Below, piece by piece: positions 25,384 to 35,020 of a DNA stretch of 64,000 nucleotides. The DNA is from JAJTDS01 sp964202895 (GTDB lineage Bacteria > Pseudomonadota > Alphaproteobacteria > Rickettsiales > UBA1997), in contig CAXNJM010000001.1 of assembly GCA_964202895.1 (NCBI GenBank), positions 682,001-746,000 of the forward strand, written 5' to 3'. A program made the position numbers and the translations under genes. Positions within the stretch are counted from its first letter, which is position 1. Every line of letters starts with the position of its first letter. The notes under the pieces are model-generated. The model saw nothing but the letters and a program-made list of their open reading frames with translations, did not search any database and had not been told where the DNA came from.

Positions 25384-27735
25384 CTATGAGTCTTCTAAAA
25401 AACTTTTTAAAAGCTTCGATCTTTTTGGATGCTGTAATTTTTTCAATGCTTTTGCTTCAATTTGGCGAATTCTTTCACGAGTTACCGAAAATTGCCTGCC
25501 GACCTCTTCAAGAGTGTGATCGGTAGTCATTCCAATACCAAACCTCATTCTTAAAACCCTTTCTTCTCTTGGGGTGAGGGATGAAAGCATGTGGCTGGTT
25601 GCTTCTTTTAGCTTAAGGTGAGAGGCGGCATCAAATGGCAATATAGCGCTTTTATCTTCAATAAAATCACCAAGCAAACTTTCATCATCATCGCTAGAAA
25701 TTGGAGATTCCAAACTAACTGGATCTTTTGAAGTTCTCAAAACTTTTCTGACTTTTTCTACGGGCATTAAAAGCTTGTCAGCAATCTCTTGAGCATCCGG
25801 TGTTCTACCTAGCTCTTGCATTAATTGACGAGAAGTTTTAACAATTTTATTAATAGTCTCAACCATATGAATTGGAATTCTAATGGTTCTCGATTGATCG
25901 GCTATTGAACGAGTAATTGCCTGCCTTATCCACCAAGTTGCATAGGTTGAGAATTTGTATCCTCTGCGATATTCAAATTTATCGACCGCCCTCATTAAAC
26001 CAATATTACCCTCTTGAATTAAATCAAGAAATTGCAAACCGCGATTAGTATATTTTTTTGCAATTGAAACCACTAATCTCAAATTTGCTTCTATCATCTC
26101 TTTTTTAGCTTTTAACTCGGAATCTTGATTTTTACGAACGATATTTATTGTTGCCTTGAAATCGGAAACAGTCATACCGACAATTCGCATTAATTTTATG
26201 ATTTTATTTTGAATTTCGTTGATTTTTTCTATTTCATTTTTATAAAATTCTATCCATTTTTTATCTTTTAATGATTTAATTTTTTTATGCCAAATCTCGG
26301 GGCTTTCAATATCGACAATCTGCATGATAAAATCTCGCTTCTCAATTTCATAATTACTAGATATTTTCAACAATTCGATTTCAAAAGAAGTTAATTTTTG
26401 ATGAACTTCATATAGCTGATCGACAAGAGAATGAATCAAAGAATCGCTAAAACTTACTTCTTGTGATGCCTTCTCAAACTCTAATTGCAATTTTTTAATT
26501 TCTTGAGAATTTTTAATTTCAAGCAATGTTTTATTACGAATTTTATCTAAAACTTTTTGCGATATTATGGATATATTGCGAAATAATTCGAGCATTTTAG
26601 GCATCAGAGCCCTCTCCATAGATGCCGAAGAAACACTACTCTCATCAATCTGCTCAAGCTCTTCATCTTCAAACATCGATTCAGATTCAATGATTTCAGA
26701 TTCTTCTTCTACGATTAATAATGCAACATCTTCGACCCCCTCTACTATATCTTCAGTTGCTTGCGCTTCAGTGTTGGCAATGATTTCTTCTAATTCAGAA
26801 TTGTAGGTTTCATCTATTCTTATTATATCTCTAAGCATAATTGAGCCACCAGACAAACCTTCATGCCACTCCATAAAGTGACGCATAATTATTGGGCTTT
26901 GATATATTGCTTTAACCGCTTTATTTCTTCCCTCTTCAATTCTCATTGCAATCGAAACTTCATCATCCCGAGTAAGTAGCTTTACACTGCTCATAGATTT
27001 AAGATAGCTTTTAACTGAATCTTCGCTTCTTTTAAGGCTTTTTTCCTCGTCCTTAATAACGATATTTTCATCAAGAATTTTTTCTAAATCTTCTTCTTTT
27101 TCGATTATTTGTATTTTAAATTCGGTTAGGGCATCGATTATTCTGTCAATCTGCTTAGGGTCGGTATCTTGATCAAGATGCTCATTTATTTGATCGAAAG
27201 TAAGGAACCCTTGATTTTTACCAGTTGAAATTAATGTCTTTAATTTTTCTCCAAATTGAGATATCAAACTTTGCTCATTAACATTTCTTTGCTTTAGAAC
27301 ATCTCTCATCCCTTGAATCAATTCAATTTTCTTAGCAAGATTTTTATTCTGCTCTTCGCTTTTTTTTTCTTCGTTGGATATTTTTTTCGGCCTCACTTTA
27401 ACTTCCTTCTTTTTTAAGAGCTTTTTTTCTTCTTTTGAGATTTTTTCTTCCTTAGAATAACCATCTTTTGCTTTTTTGCCGGATTTTAGCTTCGCCATTT
27501 CTTTATCGGTAGCATTTTTAGTGCTTTTACTTAGCTGATTTTTAAGATCATCTCTAGTTAAAGAGGGGAAATTTTCTTGAGAATTATGTTTTTTATTACT
27601 ATCTTTTTGAATTTTTATGTCACTTGCATTTTTATTCTTAGCATCTTTGGTTGTATGATTATCAACACTCTTTGAGCTTAATTTAGATTTCGAAGAATCT
27701 GTTTTTTGATTATTTTGTTTTTTTTTGACTACCAT
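25384..27735 (-). CDS. rpoD: Primary sigma factor RpoD (sigma-70) with a long basic N-terminal extension
   Basis: A 783-residue sigma factor, about 150 longer than usual. Residues 1 to about 135 are Lys/Ser-rich low-complexity sequence with no known domain. Region 1.1 follows (FLTFDQINEHLDQDTDPKQI), then region 1.2 (YLKSMSSVKLLTRDDEVSIA), a non-conserved region, region 2 (NLRLVVSIAKKYTNRGLQFL, YKFSTYATWWIRQAI) and region 4 (TLEEVGRQFSVTRERIRQIE). The extension is the odd part; an internal start is possible but no ribosome binding site decides it. It is downstream of dnaG, the usual dnaG-rpoD arrangement. Confidence 0.96.
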   Translation of the reverse strand: MVVKKKQNNQKTDSSKSKLSSKSVDNHTTKDAKNKNASDIKIQKDSNKKHNSQENFPSLTRDDLKNQLSKSTKNATDKEMAKLKSGKKAKDGYSKEEKISKEEKKLLKKKEVKVRPKKISNEEKKSEEQNKNLAKKIELIQGMRDVLKQRNVNEQSLISQFGEKLKTLISTGKNQGFLTFDQINEHLDQDTDPKQIDRIIDALTEFKIQIIEKEEDLEKILDENIVIKDEEKSLKRSEDSVKSYLKSMSSVKLLTRDDEVSIAMRIEEGRNKAVKAIYQSPIIMRHFMEWHEGLSGGSIMLRDIIRIDETYNSELEEIIANTEAQATEDIVEGVEDVALLIVEEESEIIESESMFEDEELEQIDESSVSSASMERALMPKMLELFRNISIISQKVLDKIRNKTLLEIKNSQEIKKLQLEFEKASQEVSFSDSLIHSLVDQLYEVHQKLTSFEIELLKISSNYEIEKRDFIMQIVDIESPEIWHKKIKSLKDKKWIEFYKNEIEKINEIQNKIIKLMRIVGMTVSDFKATINIVRKNQDSELKAKKEMIEANLRLVVSIAKKYTNRGLQFLDLIQEGNIGLMRAVDKFEYRRGYKFSTYATWWIRQAITRSIADQSRTIRIPIHMVETINKIVKTSRQLMQELGRTPDAQEIADKLLMPVEKVRKVLRTSKDPVSLESPISSDDDESLLGDFIEDKSAILPFDAASHLKLKEATSHMLSSLTPREERVLRMRFGIGMTTDHTLEEVGRQFSVTRERIRQIEAKALKKLQHPKRSKLLKSFLEDS

Positions 27736-27787
27736 TTGTAAAAAATTTAGTTTTGTAAGAATTTTTTAATTAAAAGCCTAAAATTAA

Positions 27788-29671
27788 TTAAGAATTATCT
27801 TGCTTTAAATGCGATATTTTCTTTTCTACCTGACTTTTATAATTAAATATTTCTTCGTTAATCTTTTGATTCAAGAGAGAATCTTCAATATTATTAATAC
27901 GATTGTGTTTTTCAAGTGAAATTAGCGATTGTTGATTAATTTTTATTAGCAAATCTTCCAACAACAACAGATATAATTTATTTTCTGCAAACTTTGAATT
28001 ATTATAGTTAATAGTTTTTATTATATTTTCAATATCTAAGGCATCTTTTTTAGTAATAAATTTTTTTACCCTTTCAAAAAATATTGCAACTTTTAACCAG
28101 CTCTCAACACTAAATTCTGCAATAAATTCATATAGAATCTCTTTAATTGCGGTGTAATCATCGCTTGATAATTCTACAATCTCAAACTCAAAATCGTCAT
28201 TTTTAAAATTAACTAGTTGAGGAAATTTCAATAATAAAGCGATAATCTCTTTGATAATCTTGTTATTTTGCGACAATGCTTGATATTGTTTATTTTTTTG
28301 CCCTGAAGCAATCGATAAAGAGTTGGCGGTGGAAATATTATTAAAAAATTCTCTTTTTTGAGGAAGATGTTTAATATTATTGCCTTTTTGAGCAAAAATA
28401 TTTTTACCTAGAAAAAATAGAGATTCACGAAAGAAATCAATAAAATGCTTTTTTAAAACCTTGTCAGCTATTAAATCGCTTTTTATTTCGAGTGTTTTTT
28501 GTAACTTTGCTTTATTTTCTGGTGAAATCGTCTCTTTATTATTGATATCAATTTTAAGATCTTGCAAAGAAAATTGCCAGCAAGCCTTGGAAATATTGAT
28601 AGCATTATCAATCAATATTTGAAATTTTTCTTGACCAAACTTTTTAATAAAATCATCGGGGTCAAGTTTTTCTGGAACGGTAATTATTGAGATATTTTTA
28701 TCGGCACTAATTATTGGCAATGCTATATCTATCAATCTTTTAACGGCATTAATGCCTGCATTATCTCCATCAAGAGCAATAACTAATTTATTGGTGGTTA
28801 AAAATATTGTTTGCAGATGAGATTCTCCGATAGCGGTGCCAAGACCCGCCACTACATTTTCAAAGCCATTCATCGCAAGAGAAATGGCATCCATATAACC
28901 TTCTACAAGAATTGCATAACCTTTATCAAATATTGATTTTCTAGCAATATTAAAATTATAAAGGGTTTCTTTTTTTTTGAAAATAGTAGTTTCTGCAGAA
29001 TTTAAATATTTGGGCAATTCGTCACCTAGAATCCTGCCCCCAAATGCTATGACCTGATTTCTTTGATTAAAAATAGGAAAAATAATTCTCTTACGAAATT
29101 TGTCGTAAATCTCTTGATTTTCTTTTGCACTAACTAATCCGCTATTTTTGATAGCTAAATCGGAAAATGATTGACTTTTTAAAAACTTAATCAAAGCATC
29201 AAAAGAATTGGGAGCATAGCCAATTGCAAATTTTTTAATATCATCAATAGTGAATCCACGACCAGTTAAATATTTTCTCGCTTCTTCACCTTCGTAAAGC
29301 CATAATTTATCTTGAAAAAACTGCAAAGCCGATTGGCAAATCTTGTAATTTATATCTTCAACAAATTTTTTATTGTGACTTATAGCAGGAATCTCAACAC
29401 CAAAATCATCAGCAAGCTTGTGAACTGCTTCCTTATATTCCAAACCCTCATTTGACATTACAAATGTAAAAATATCGCCATGAGCCCCGCAACCAAAGCA
29501 ATGGTAAAATCCTTTTTGATTATTAACGGTAAAAGATGGAGTTTTTTCATTATGAAATGGACAAAGACCTTGAAACTCCTTGCCGTGTTGCTTTAATTTA
29601 ACTTTCTTGCCAATAACATCAGAAATTAAAACCATCGATCGCAATTTATCAGAAAAATCTTTGGAAAACAT
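27788..29671 (-). CDS. dnaG: DNA primase
   Basis: A 627-residue primase. The N-terminal zinc ribbon is CPFHNEKTPSFTV plus YHCFGCGAHGD. The RNA-polymerase core contains KFRKRIIFPIFNQRNQVIAFGG, and the TOPRIM metal motifs are LVEGYMDAISL and VIALDGDNAG. The C-terminal helicase-binding part is poorly conserved, as is usual. It primes replication forks with DnaB. The gene is followed by rpoD after 52 bases. Confidence 0.97.
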   Translation of the reverse strand: MFSKDFSDKLRSMVLISDVIGKKVKLKQHGKEFQGLCPFHNEKTPSFTVNNQKGFYHCFGCGAHGDIFTFVMSNEGLEYKEAVHKLADDFGVEIPAISHNKKFVEDINYKICQSALQFFQDKLWLYEGEEARKYLTGRGFTIDDIKKFAIGYAPNSFDALIKFLKSQSFSDLAIKNSGLVSAKENQEIYDKFRKRIIFPIFNQRNQVIAFGGRILGDELPKYLNSAETTIFKKKETLYNFNIARKSIFDKGYAILVEGYMDAISLAMNGFENVVAGLGTAIGESHLQTIFLTTNKLVIALDGDNAGINAVKRLIDIALPIISADKNISIITVPEKLDPDDFIKKFGQEKFQILIDNAINISKACWQFSLQDLKIDINNKETISPENKAKLQKTLEIKSDLIADKVLKKHFIDFFRESLFFLGKNIFAQKGNNIKHLPQKREFFNNISTANSLSIASGQKNKQYQALSQNNKIIKEIIALLLKFPQLVNFKNDDFEFEIVELSSDDYTAIKEILYEFIAEFSVESWLKVAIFFERVKKFITKKDALDIENIIKTINYNNSKFAENKLYLLLLEDLLIKINQQSLISLEKHNRINNIEDSLLNQKINEEIFNYKSQVEKKISHLKQDNS

Positions 29672-29721
29672 AATATATATTTGAGGAAGAACTAGCTACT
29701 TTTTGATGATATTTTTACTTT

Positions 29722-29798
29722 GGTCGGGGCGGAGAGATTCGAACTCCCGACCCTCTGGTCCCAAACCAGATGCGCTAGCCAGACTGCGCTACGCCCCG
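29722..29798 (-). tRNA. tRNA-Pro (anticodon TGG)
   Basis: The minus strand folds as a full cloverleaf: acceptor CGGGGCG with CGCCCCG, D arm GCGC with GCGC, anticodon stem TCTGG with CCAGA and loop TTTGGGA giving TGG, and T arm GGGAG-TTCGAAT-CTCTC with one mismatch. Discriminator A and CCA are encoded. Confidence 0.96.
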
Positions 29799-29958
29799 AA
29801 CTTTATAAAAATTTATAATTTATCTAAAAATTTATAGATAAATAGCAATAAATTCAATATTCACTGCACCTAAGCAATTTATGTAGAGTTGTGATTATTT
29901 ATAATAAAATTAAAAATTGCAAGCCTTTTTTGCTAATTTAATTAATTTGTGCAAGTAG

Positions 29959-30945
29959 TTATTTGATATAACTCTCTGCGACAATGCTTGGAAGTTCTTT
30001 AACAACAATCTCAGAATTTAAGTTATTTTTTTTAAGAATATTTCCTTGATTATCAAGAGTTGCTTTTAATTGATATTTTTTATTGACATTTTTTTTACTT
30101 AAAAAGTTCTTCACTGACTCCTTAGCTTTAAAGGCAGAATCTAGGCTTAGTCTATAGGATAAATTTTGACCACGATCTTTAGAAGTTAAATTAAATTTTG
30201 GAATATTTTCTTCATTTTTGATATTAAATCTTTTTGCTCCTTGTAAATATTTTACCTTTTGAATTAAATCATTGTTTTTTGCTTTATTTTTTATTTTTTT
30301 TAACACAATATTAAGCCACAAGCTTCCTGAAGATATAATTTCTTGATTATCTCGTTTTTTAGCAATTTCAATTGCACTTAAAATATTTTTTTTAATGTTT
30401 AAGAAATCCGCCTCTTTAATTTTTAGGTTATTTTTTAATATAATCTTAAAACATTCTTCACAATTAGCTTGTGCAGAATGAAAAATTGCCGATTCAGAAA
30501 AATTATTTTGATGGTTTATTATCGCTCCTTTCTTAATCAGCAATTTTACTATTTTTTCATCGCCGGCAAGGCTTGCTCTCATTAATGGGGTCCAACCTTC
30601 ATTGTCTTGTAAATTAATATTTGCTTTATTTTTTATCAAAATTTCAACTATTTCAAAATTTTGCTCTCGACAAGCTATATGCAAGGCAGTTGCTCCTCCA
30701 ATATTTTTGGAATTTATTAAATTTAAGTTATTTTTAAGAAAAAATTTAACTCCTTCGATATCGCTATTTGTTGTTGCAGACATTAAAGAGCTAATTCCAG
30801 CAAGGTCGTCTTTGTGACTGCTATAAAAACCTTCAATATTAATTTCACTTAAATTGTTCGCCTTAATATCAATTGCTACAAAGCAAGACAAAAAGATTAA
30901 TAGAAAATATCTTAATAATTTATGTTTATTATATATTTTTGACAA
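29959..30945 (-). CDS. Exported ankyrin-repeat protein
   Basis: A 328-residue protein with an N-terminal signal or anchor segment (YFLLIFLSCFVAIDIKANN). At least three ankyrin repeats follow (GATALHIACREQNFEIVEIL, EGWTPLMRASLAGDEKIVKL, and a weaker SAIFHSAQANCEECFKIIL), spanning about residues 50-180. The C-terminal third is Lys/Asn-rich and unassigned. Ankyrin proteins in Rickettsiales are often host-directed, but the Sec signal here points to the periplasm, the envelope or Sec-dependent export. It is flanked by tRNA-Pro and the M48 protease and not obviously in an operon. Confidence 0.85.
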   Translation of the reverse strand: MSKIYNKHKLLRYFLLIFLSCFVAIDIKANNLSEINIEGFYSSHKDDLAGISSLMSATTNSDIEGVKFFLKNNLNLINSKNIGGATALHIACREQNFEIVEILIKNKANINLQDNEGWTPLMRASLAGDEKIVKLLIKKGAIINHQNNFSESAIFHSAQANCEECFKIILKNNLKIKEADFLNIKKNILSAIEIAKKRDNQEIISSGSLWLNIVLKKIKNKAKNNDLIQKVKYLQGAKRFNIKNEENIPKFNLTSKDRGQNLSYRLSLDSAFKAKESVKNFLSKKNVNKKYQLKATLDNQGNILKKNNLNSEIVVKELPSIVAESYIK

Positions 30946-31068
30946 AATTAATTTAAGTAATTATTTGATTGTTGATTTTAAATAGCTTAAACATAAAAGC
31001 ATTTATTGAAGTAATGCAATTAAATTATATATTTCTTTTATGCAATCAATAAAAATCATCTTCGGTTT

Positions 31069-32442
31069 CTATTTTTTATTATTTTTATCAATTTCGATAA
31101 GCAAATATTTAATCTCTTTATGCTCTATAGTGTCTTTTTGAAACATTTTTTGAGCTTCAATTAAAATTTCTGTTGCTTTTTTATAATTCTCAATAAGAAA
31201 AAAATATTGCCCTATATTAAAAAGATAATTTGCTTTATCTTTTTGATATTGATAAGCAATAGCAAGGTTTTTAAATAAAATAGGGTTATAAGCTTCATAA
31301 TTTTTTGCTTCATTAAGCCTTGCAATAACTAACTGGTTAAAATCATTGATTAGAGAGTTATCTTGTTCTTGCGCCTTTAATAAAGCATTGGCAAAAGATA
31401 TTTTAATCAAAGCATTAAATCTATTATCAATTTTTTTGATTGCTAAATGATAATTTTTTACCGCATCAACAATATTGCCATTTTCAAACAAAATTTGAGC
31501 TTTAAGTTCAATTAAGAAGCCGTTATTTTGGCATTTATCAATTATTTTATTTAATATTTTCAAGCTATCATCGATTCTACCTAATCGATATAATAAAATC
31601 GTTTTTTGATATTGAGCTGGAATATCTTGTTGATTTTTTAGTAAAAATTTTTCAATTTCTTGCAAAGAAAATTCTATATCAGAAGCATTGAATGCAATTA
31701 GCTTTGCTCTTGCCATTAAAAAATCTTGTAACAATTCTTTGGATAGTGATTTAGCTTTTATTTGGTGATTTTGTTGATAATTTCTAATTGCTGAAATTCT
31801 TTTTTCACTAACGGGATGAGAAAGCAAATATTCATTCATAACTGACTTAACTCCTAGATTTTCTTGATAAAAATATTTCAATAATTCTATCAAGCCATTA
31901 CTATCTATTTTTGCCTTACTTAGGTAATCCATCGCTAATTTATCGGCACTTTCTTCTTGCCAACGAGTATACTTCATTTGGTTTTTAAAAAAAACATCAC
32001 TTCCACCAGAAATAATTGCCATTCCCGCATCAGCAGAGCCAGATATCATCGCCCCTATTCCTAGTAAATAACTTAATATTGCAATATTTTTTGATTTTTC
32101 AAACTCTTCACCACTTCTCGCTAAATGACCAGCAGATATATGTCCCATTTCGTGAGCTAAAACTCCAATCAAAGTTTCGGGATTATTAAATTTTGTAATT
32201 AAACCGCTATTTATAAATATGTTCTGACCACCAGCAACGAAGGCATTTATCGCGGAATCATTGACAATATAAAAATTTATTGCTTGTTTATTAATTTCAG
32301 AAGCATCAATTATTGGTATCGCAAGCTCAAATATTGTTTTTTCTATTTCTGCATCGCGAATTATCTTAAATTGAGCAAACGAGCTATTTAAAAAAAACAA
32401 ATCAATTATAAAAATTATAAAAATTGATTTTAAAAATTTCAT
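31069..32442 (-). CDS. M48 family metalloprotease with TPR region (BepA-like)
   Basis: The start is chosen at ATG 32442, which gives a signal peptide (FLKSIFIIFIIDLFFLNSSFA); the frame could extend to 32541. The roughly 457-residue protein has the zinc site LAHEMGHISAGHLAR (HEXXH), the downstream Glu in RWQEESADKLAMDYL and the LLSHPVSEKRI segment, followed by C-terminal TPR-like helices. This is the layout of BepA/LoiP-type periplasmic proteases that survey outer-membrane protein assembly. It is divergent from the small membrane protein at 32567. Confidence 0.92.
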   Translation of the reverse strand: MKFLKSIFIIFIIDLFFLNSSFAQFKIIRDAEIEKTIFELAIPIIDASEINKQAINFYIVNDSAINAFVAGGQNIFINSGLITKFNNPETLIGVLAHEMGHISAGHLARSGEEFEKSKNIAILSYLLGIGAMISGSADAGMAIISGGSDVFFKNQMKYTRWQEESADKLAMDYLSKAKIDSNGLIELLKYFYQENLGVKSVMNEYLLSHPVSEKRISAIRNYQQNHQIKAKSLSKELLQDFLMARAKLIAFNASDIEFSLQEIEKFLLKNQQDIPAQYQKTILLYRLGRIDDSLKILNKIIDKCQNNGFLIELKAQILFENGNIVDAVKNYHLAIKKIDNRFNALIKISFANALLKAQEQDNSLINDFNQLVIARLNEAKNYEAYNPILFKNLAIAYQYQKDKANYLFNIGQYFFLIENYKKATEILIEAQKMFQKDTIEHKEIKYLLIEIDKNNKK

Positions 32443-32566
32443 AATTATTTTTAGCTTAAATTTTGGAATATTTTTATCATCAAATGGAAATTTAGTTTTA
32501 AGATAGCTAGCTGATATATCTATAAAATTAAAACTAAACAAGAAATTTAAATAATTTTAATAAATA

Positions 32567-32791
32567 ATGGAAGCTAATTTTACAAATAAAAACTCTTTTT
32601 CTATTTTATATAAAATTACTATTTTTTTTATCATAATATTAACGGTAGCAATAGTAATACTGTTCTTATCAAATGACAAAATAACACAAAAAAACGAAGT
32701 GGTAATAATTGACATTATCAATAAAACCAATATTTGCCCCTTTATTCAAGATGAATTTGAAAAAATCAATAATAATCAAAAAAATTTATAA
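32567..32791 (+). CDS. Small single-pass membrane protein, unknown
   Basis: A 74-residue product with one strong hydrophobic helix (ITIFFIIILTVAIVILFL) and a short polar C-terminal tail containing one Cys (NKTNICPFIQDEF). No lipobox, so it is not a VirB7-type lipoprotein. No family recognised. It is divergent from the M48 protease and upstream of the rpsB leader on the same strand. It could be a false ORF, but the ATG, hydrophobic pattern and clean spacing favour a gene. Confidence 0.55.
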   Translation: MEANFTNKNSFSILYKITIFFIIILTVAIVILFLSNDKITQKNEVVIIDIINKTNICPFIQDEFEKINNNQKNL

Positions 32792-33074
32792 AAAATCACT
32801 TGATTTTGTCAAAAAAAATTGCAAAATCGCGGTTGCTACTAAATTTTAGTTTGCACCAAAATTAATTTTGCTTAAATTTTTGTAGTTTTTGCTACACTCA
32901 TATTTCAATATTAATTTACAAAGATAATTAGCTCGCTAATTATCGCTTAAGAGTCCACAAGTAAGAAAGCTAAACTTTAATTCACATTAATGTTTAGAAT
33001 TTTGGTGTTTGCAAATTAGGTTAATTGCAAATTTTTTCTTATTTGATAACTAACCAATTAAACAATTTAATAAA
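32792..33074 (+). promoter_or_regulatory. Long structured leader of rpsB-tsf
   Basis: A 283-base untranslated stretch with three inverted repeats in order: GATAATTAGC-TC-GCTAATTATC at 32923-32944 (perfect 10-bp stem), CTAAAC at 32970-32975 with GTTTAG at 32992-32997 enclosing a TAAT/ATTA inner stem, and TTTGCAA at 33008-33014 with TTGCAAA at 33025-33031 followed by TTTTTTCTT, which looks like a weak attenuator 40 bases before the rpsB ATG. A possible promoter is TTGCTT with a TACACT-type -10 box near 32890. Ribosomal protein leaders of this sort allow feedback by the encoded protein; that role is inferred. Confidence 0.5.
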
Positions 33075-34061
33075 ATGTCAAAAATCGAAATACCTCAATT
33101 TACCATTAAACAACTTCTTGAAGCTGGTGTCCATTTTGGTCATAAAACCATGCGTCGTAACCCAAAAATGAATCGCTATATTCACACTAGTAGCAACGGT
33201 GTTAGTATCATTGACCTAACTAAAACAGCTCAAATGCTTTATCGTTCAATGATGGTTATTAAAGATATCGCTAAAAATAATGGCAGAATCTTATTTATCT
33301 CAACCAAAAAACAAGGCTCGGCTCCAATTGCAGAAGCGGCAAAAAGATGCGGTCAATATTATGTAAATTTTCGTTGGCTTGGTGGAATGCTTACCAACTG
33401 GAAAACAATCTCTCAATCAATTAAAACTCTTAAAAAAATTGAAGAACAGCTTTCAAGTGATGAAGTTGGGTTAAATAAAAAAGAGAAACTCATGCTTGAA
33501 AGAGAAAGAACAAAATTAGAGCACACTCTTGGTGGCATCAAAAATATGGGCGGTTACCCAGATCTAATATTCGTCATCGACACTCACAAAGAATCTCTTG
33601 CTATCGCTGAAGCAAAAAAATTAGGAGTGCCAATTATGGCAATTGTTGATACCAACTCTGATCCTGAAGGAATAACCTTCCCAATACCTGGAAACGACGA
33701 TTCTGCAAAATCAATTAATCTTTACTGTCGCTTAATTTCTGATGCAGCAATTGCCGGCACCAAAGAAAGCATGGCTTTATCTGGTCTCGACATCAAAAAA
33801 TTTGAAAATGAAGACGAGTTAGACATAGAAAAAGCAAAAGATTCACTAGCAGAAAAAAACAATAAAGAAAAGGCAGAAAACAAATCTCCTAGAACTTTCA
33901 AAGGCAAAAAATCGGGCCCAACTAGCAACGAAAAACCATCAACAGACAAAAGATACCCTAAAAAACCATTAACAAAAAAACCTGCTACTGGCTCCACTGA
34001 TTCAAAAAAAGATTCAAAAAAATCAACAGAATCTAGTGCAAAACCTGAATCAAAAGAATAA
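33075..34061 (+). CDS. rpsB: 30S ribosomal protein S2 with a basic C-terminal tail
   Basis: A 328-residue S2. The core (to about residue 245) is standard: KQLLEAGVHFGHKTMRRNPK, RILFISTKKQGSAPIAEAA, YVNFRWLGGMLTNW, YPDLIFVIDTHKESLAI and VDTNSDPEGI. The last 80 or so residues are Lys/Ser/Pro/Thr-rich low complexity (GKKSGPTSNEKPSTDKR and on), longer than the modest tails seen in other alphaproteobacteria. S2 sits on the back of the 30S and is needed for S1 binding. tsf follows after 24 bases. Confidence 0.97.
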   Translation: MSKIEIPQFTIKQLLEAGVHFGHKTMRRNPKMNRYIHTSSNGVSIIDLTKTAQMLYRSMMVIKDIAKNNGRILFISTKKQGSAPIAEAAKRCGQYYVNFRWLGGMLTNWKTISQSIKTLKKIEEQLSSDEVGLNKKEKLMLERERTKLEHTLGGIKNMGGYPDLIFVIDTHKESLAIAEAKKLGVPIMAIVDTNSDPEGITFPIPGNDDSAKSINLYCRLISDAAIAGTKESMALSGLDIKKFENEDELDIEKAKDSLAEKNNKEKAENKSPRTFKGKKSGPTSNEKPSTDKRYPKKPLTKKPATGSTDSKKDSKKSTESSAKPESKE

Positions 34062-34085
34062 AACATCCAATTAAATAACCAAAAT

Positions 34086-35015
34086 ATGTCTGACTTATCA
34101 TTAATAAAAAAACTTAGAGAAACAACGGGCTGTGGAATTGTTCACTGCAAGGATGCTCTTAGTGCAAATGAAAATGATTTTGAAAAATCAATCGATTGGC
34201 TAAGAAAAAAGGGCCTATCATCAGCCTCCAAAAAAAGCGGAAGAATAACATCCGAAGGCTTAATTGCTGTGTTAACCACAGAAAATAAGGCTTCTATCGT
34301 TGAAGTAAACTCCGAAACTGACTTCGTTGCAAGAAACCAAAAATTTCAAGAATTCGTTGCCGATATCACAAAATCATCAATTAATTTTGAAAATGTTGAG
34401 GATCTAAAAGCATCAAAATACAATAATGGCAATATTTCAATCGACGAAGAATTGAAAAATCAAATTGGAGTTATAGGGGAAAACATAAATATTCGCAGGC
34501 TTGCTACTTTAAAAGTTAATCAAGGAACTATAGTAAGCTACATCCATAATGCAGTAGTGCCAAATAAAATGGGGAAAATCGGTGTTTTAGTTGCCTTTGA
34601 ATCCAATGCTCAAAAAGATAAAATTGAAACTCTTGGCAAGCAAATAGCAATGCACATTGCGGCCGCGAAACCAGATACACTTTCAATTGAATTGGTAGAT
34701 CCAGCAAAATTACAAAGAGAAATTGAAATATTGAAAGAGCAAGCTCGCTCCTCTGGAAAGCCTGAAAGCATAATTGAAAAAATGATGGAAGGAAGAATAA
34801 AAAAATATTACGAAGAAGTAGTATTGCTAGAGCAAAATTTTGTAATGGACGATAAATTAAAAATCAAAGATTTGCTCAGTAATTTTGCAAAACAAGAAAA
34901 TGCAAATGTCACTATATCAGCCTTTAAGCTATTCATTCTTGGCGAAGGAATTGAAAAAAAGGAGCTTGATTTTGCTAATGAAGTAGCTTCAATAACTGGC
35001 AACATTAAACCTTAA
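34086..35015 (+). CDS. tsf: Elongation factor Ts
   Basis: A 309-residue guanine-nucleotide exchange factor for EF-Tu. The N-terminal UBA-like domain is LIKKLRETTGCGIVHCKDAL, where most orthologues have TGAGMMDCKKAL. The core carries EVNSETDFVARNQKFQEFV, the segment that inserts beside the EF-Tu nucleotide pocket, and MHIAAAKPDTLS. The C-terminus has VLLEQNFVMDDKLKIKDLL. Length is normal. An inverted repeat that includes the lnt start codon lies between this gene and lnt. Confidence 0.97.
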   Translation: MSDLSLIKKLRETTGCGIVHCKDALSANENDFEKSIDWLRKKGLSSASKKSGRITSEGLIAVLTTENKASIVEVNSETDFVARNQKFQEFVADITKSSINFENVEDLKASKYNNGNISIDEELKNQIGVIGENINIRRLATLKVNQGTIVSYIHNAVVPNKMGKIGVLVAFESNAQKDKIETLGKQIAMHIAAAKPDTLSIELVDPAKLQREIEILKEQARSSGKPESIIEKMMEGRIKKYYEEVVLLEQNFVMDDKLKIKDLLSNFAKQENANVTISAFKLFILGEGIEKKELDFANEVASITGNIKP

Positions 35016-35020
35016 TCGAT

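Noticed and set aside
32567..32791. Small membrane protein as VirB7
   Set aside because: There is no lipobox cysteine after the hydrophobic segment and no vir gene adjoins it.
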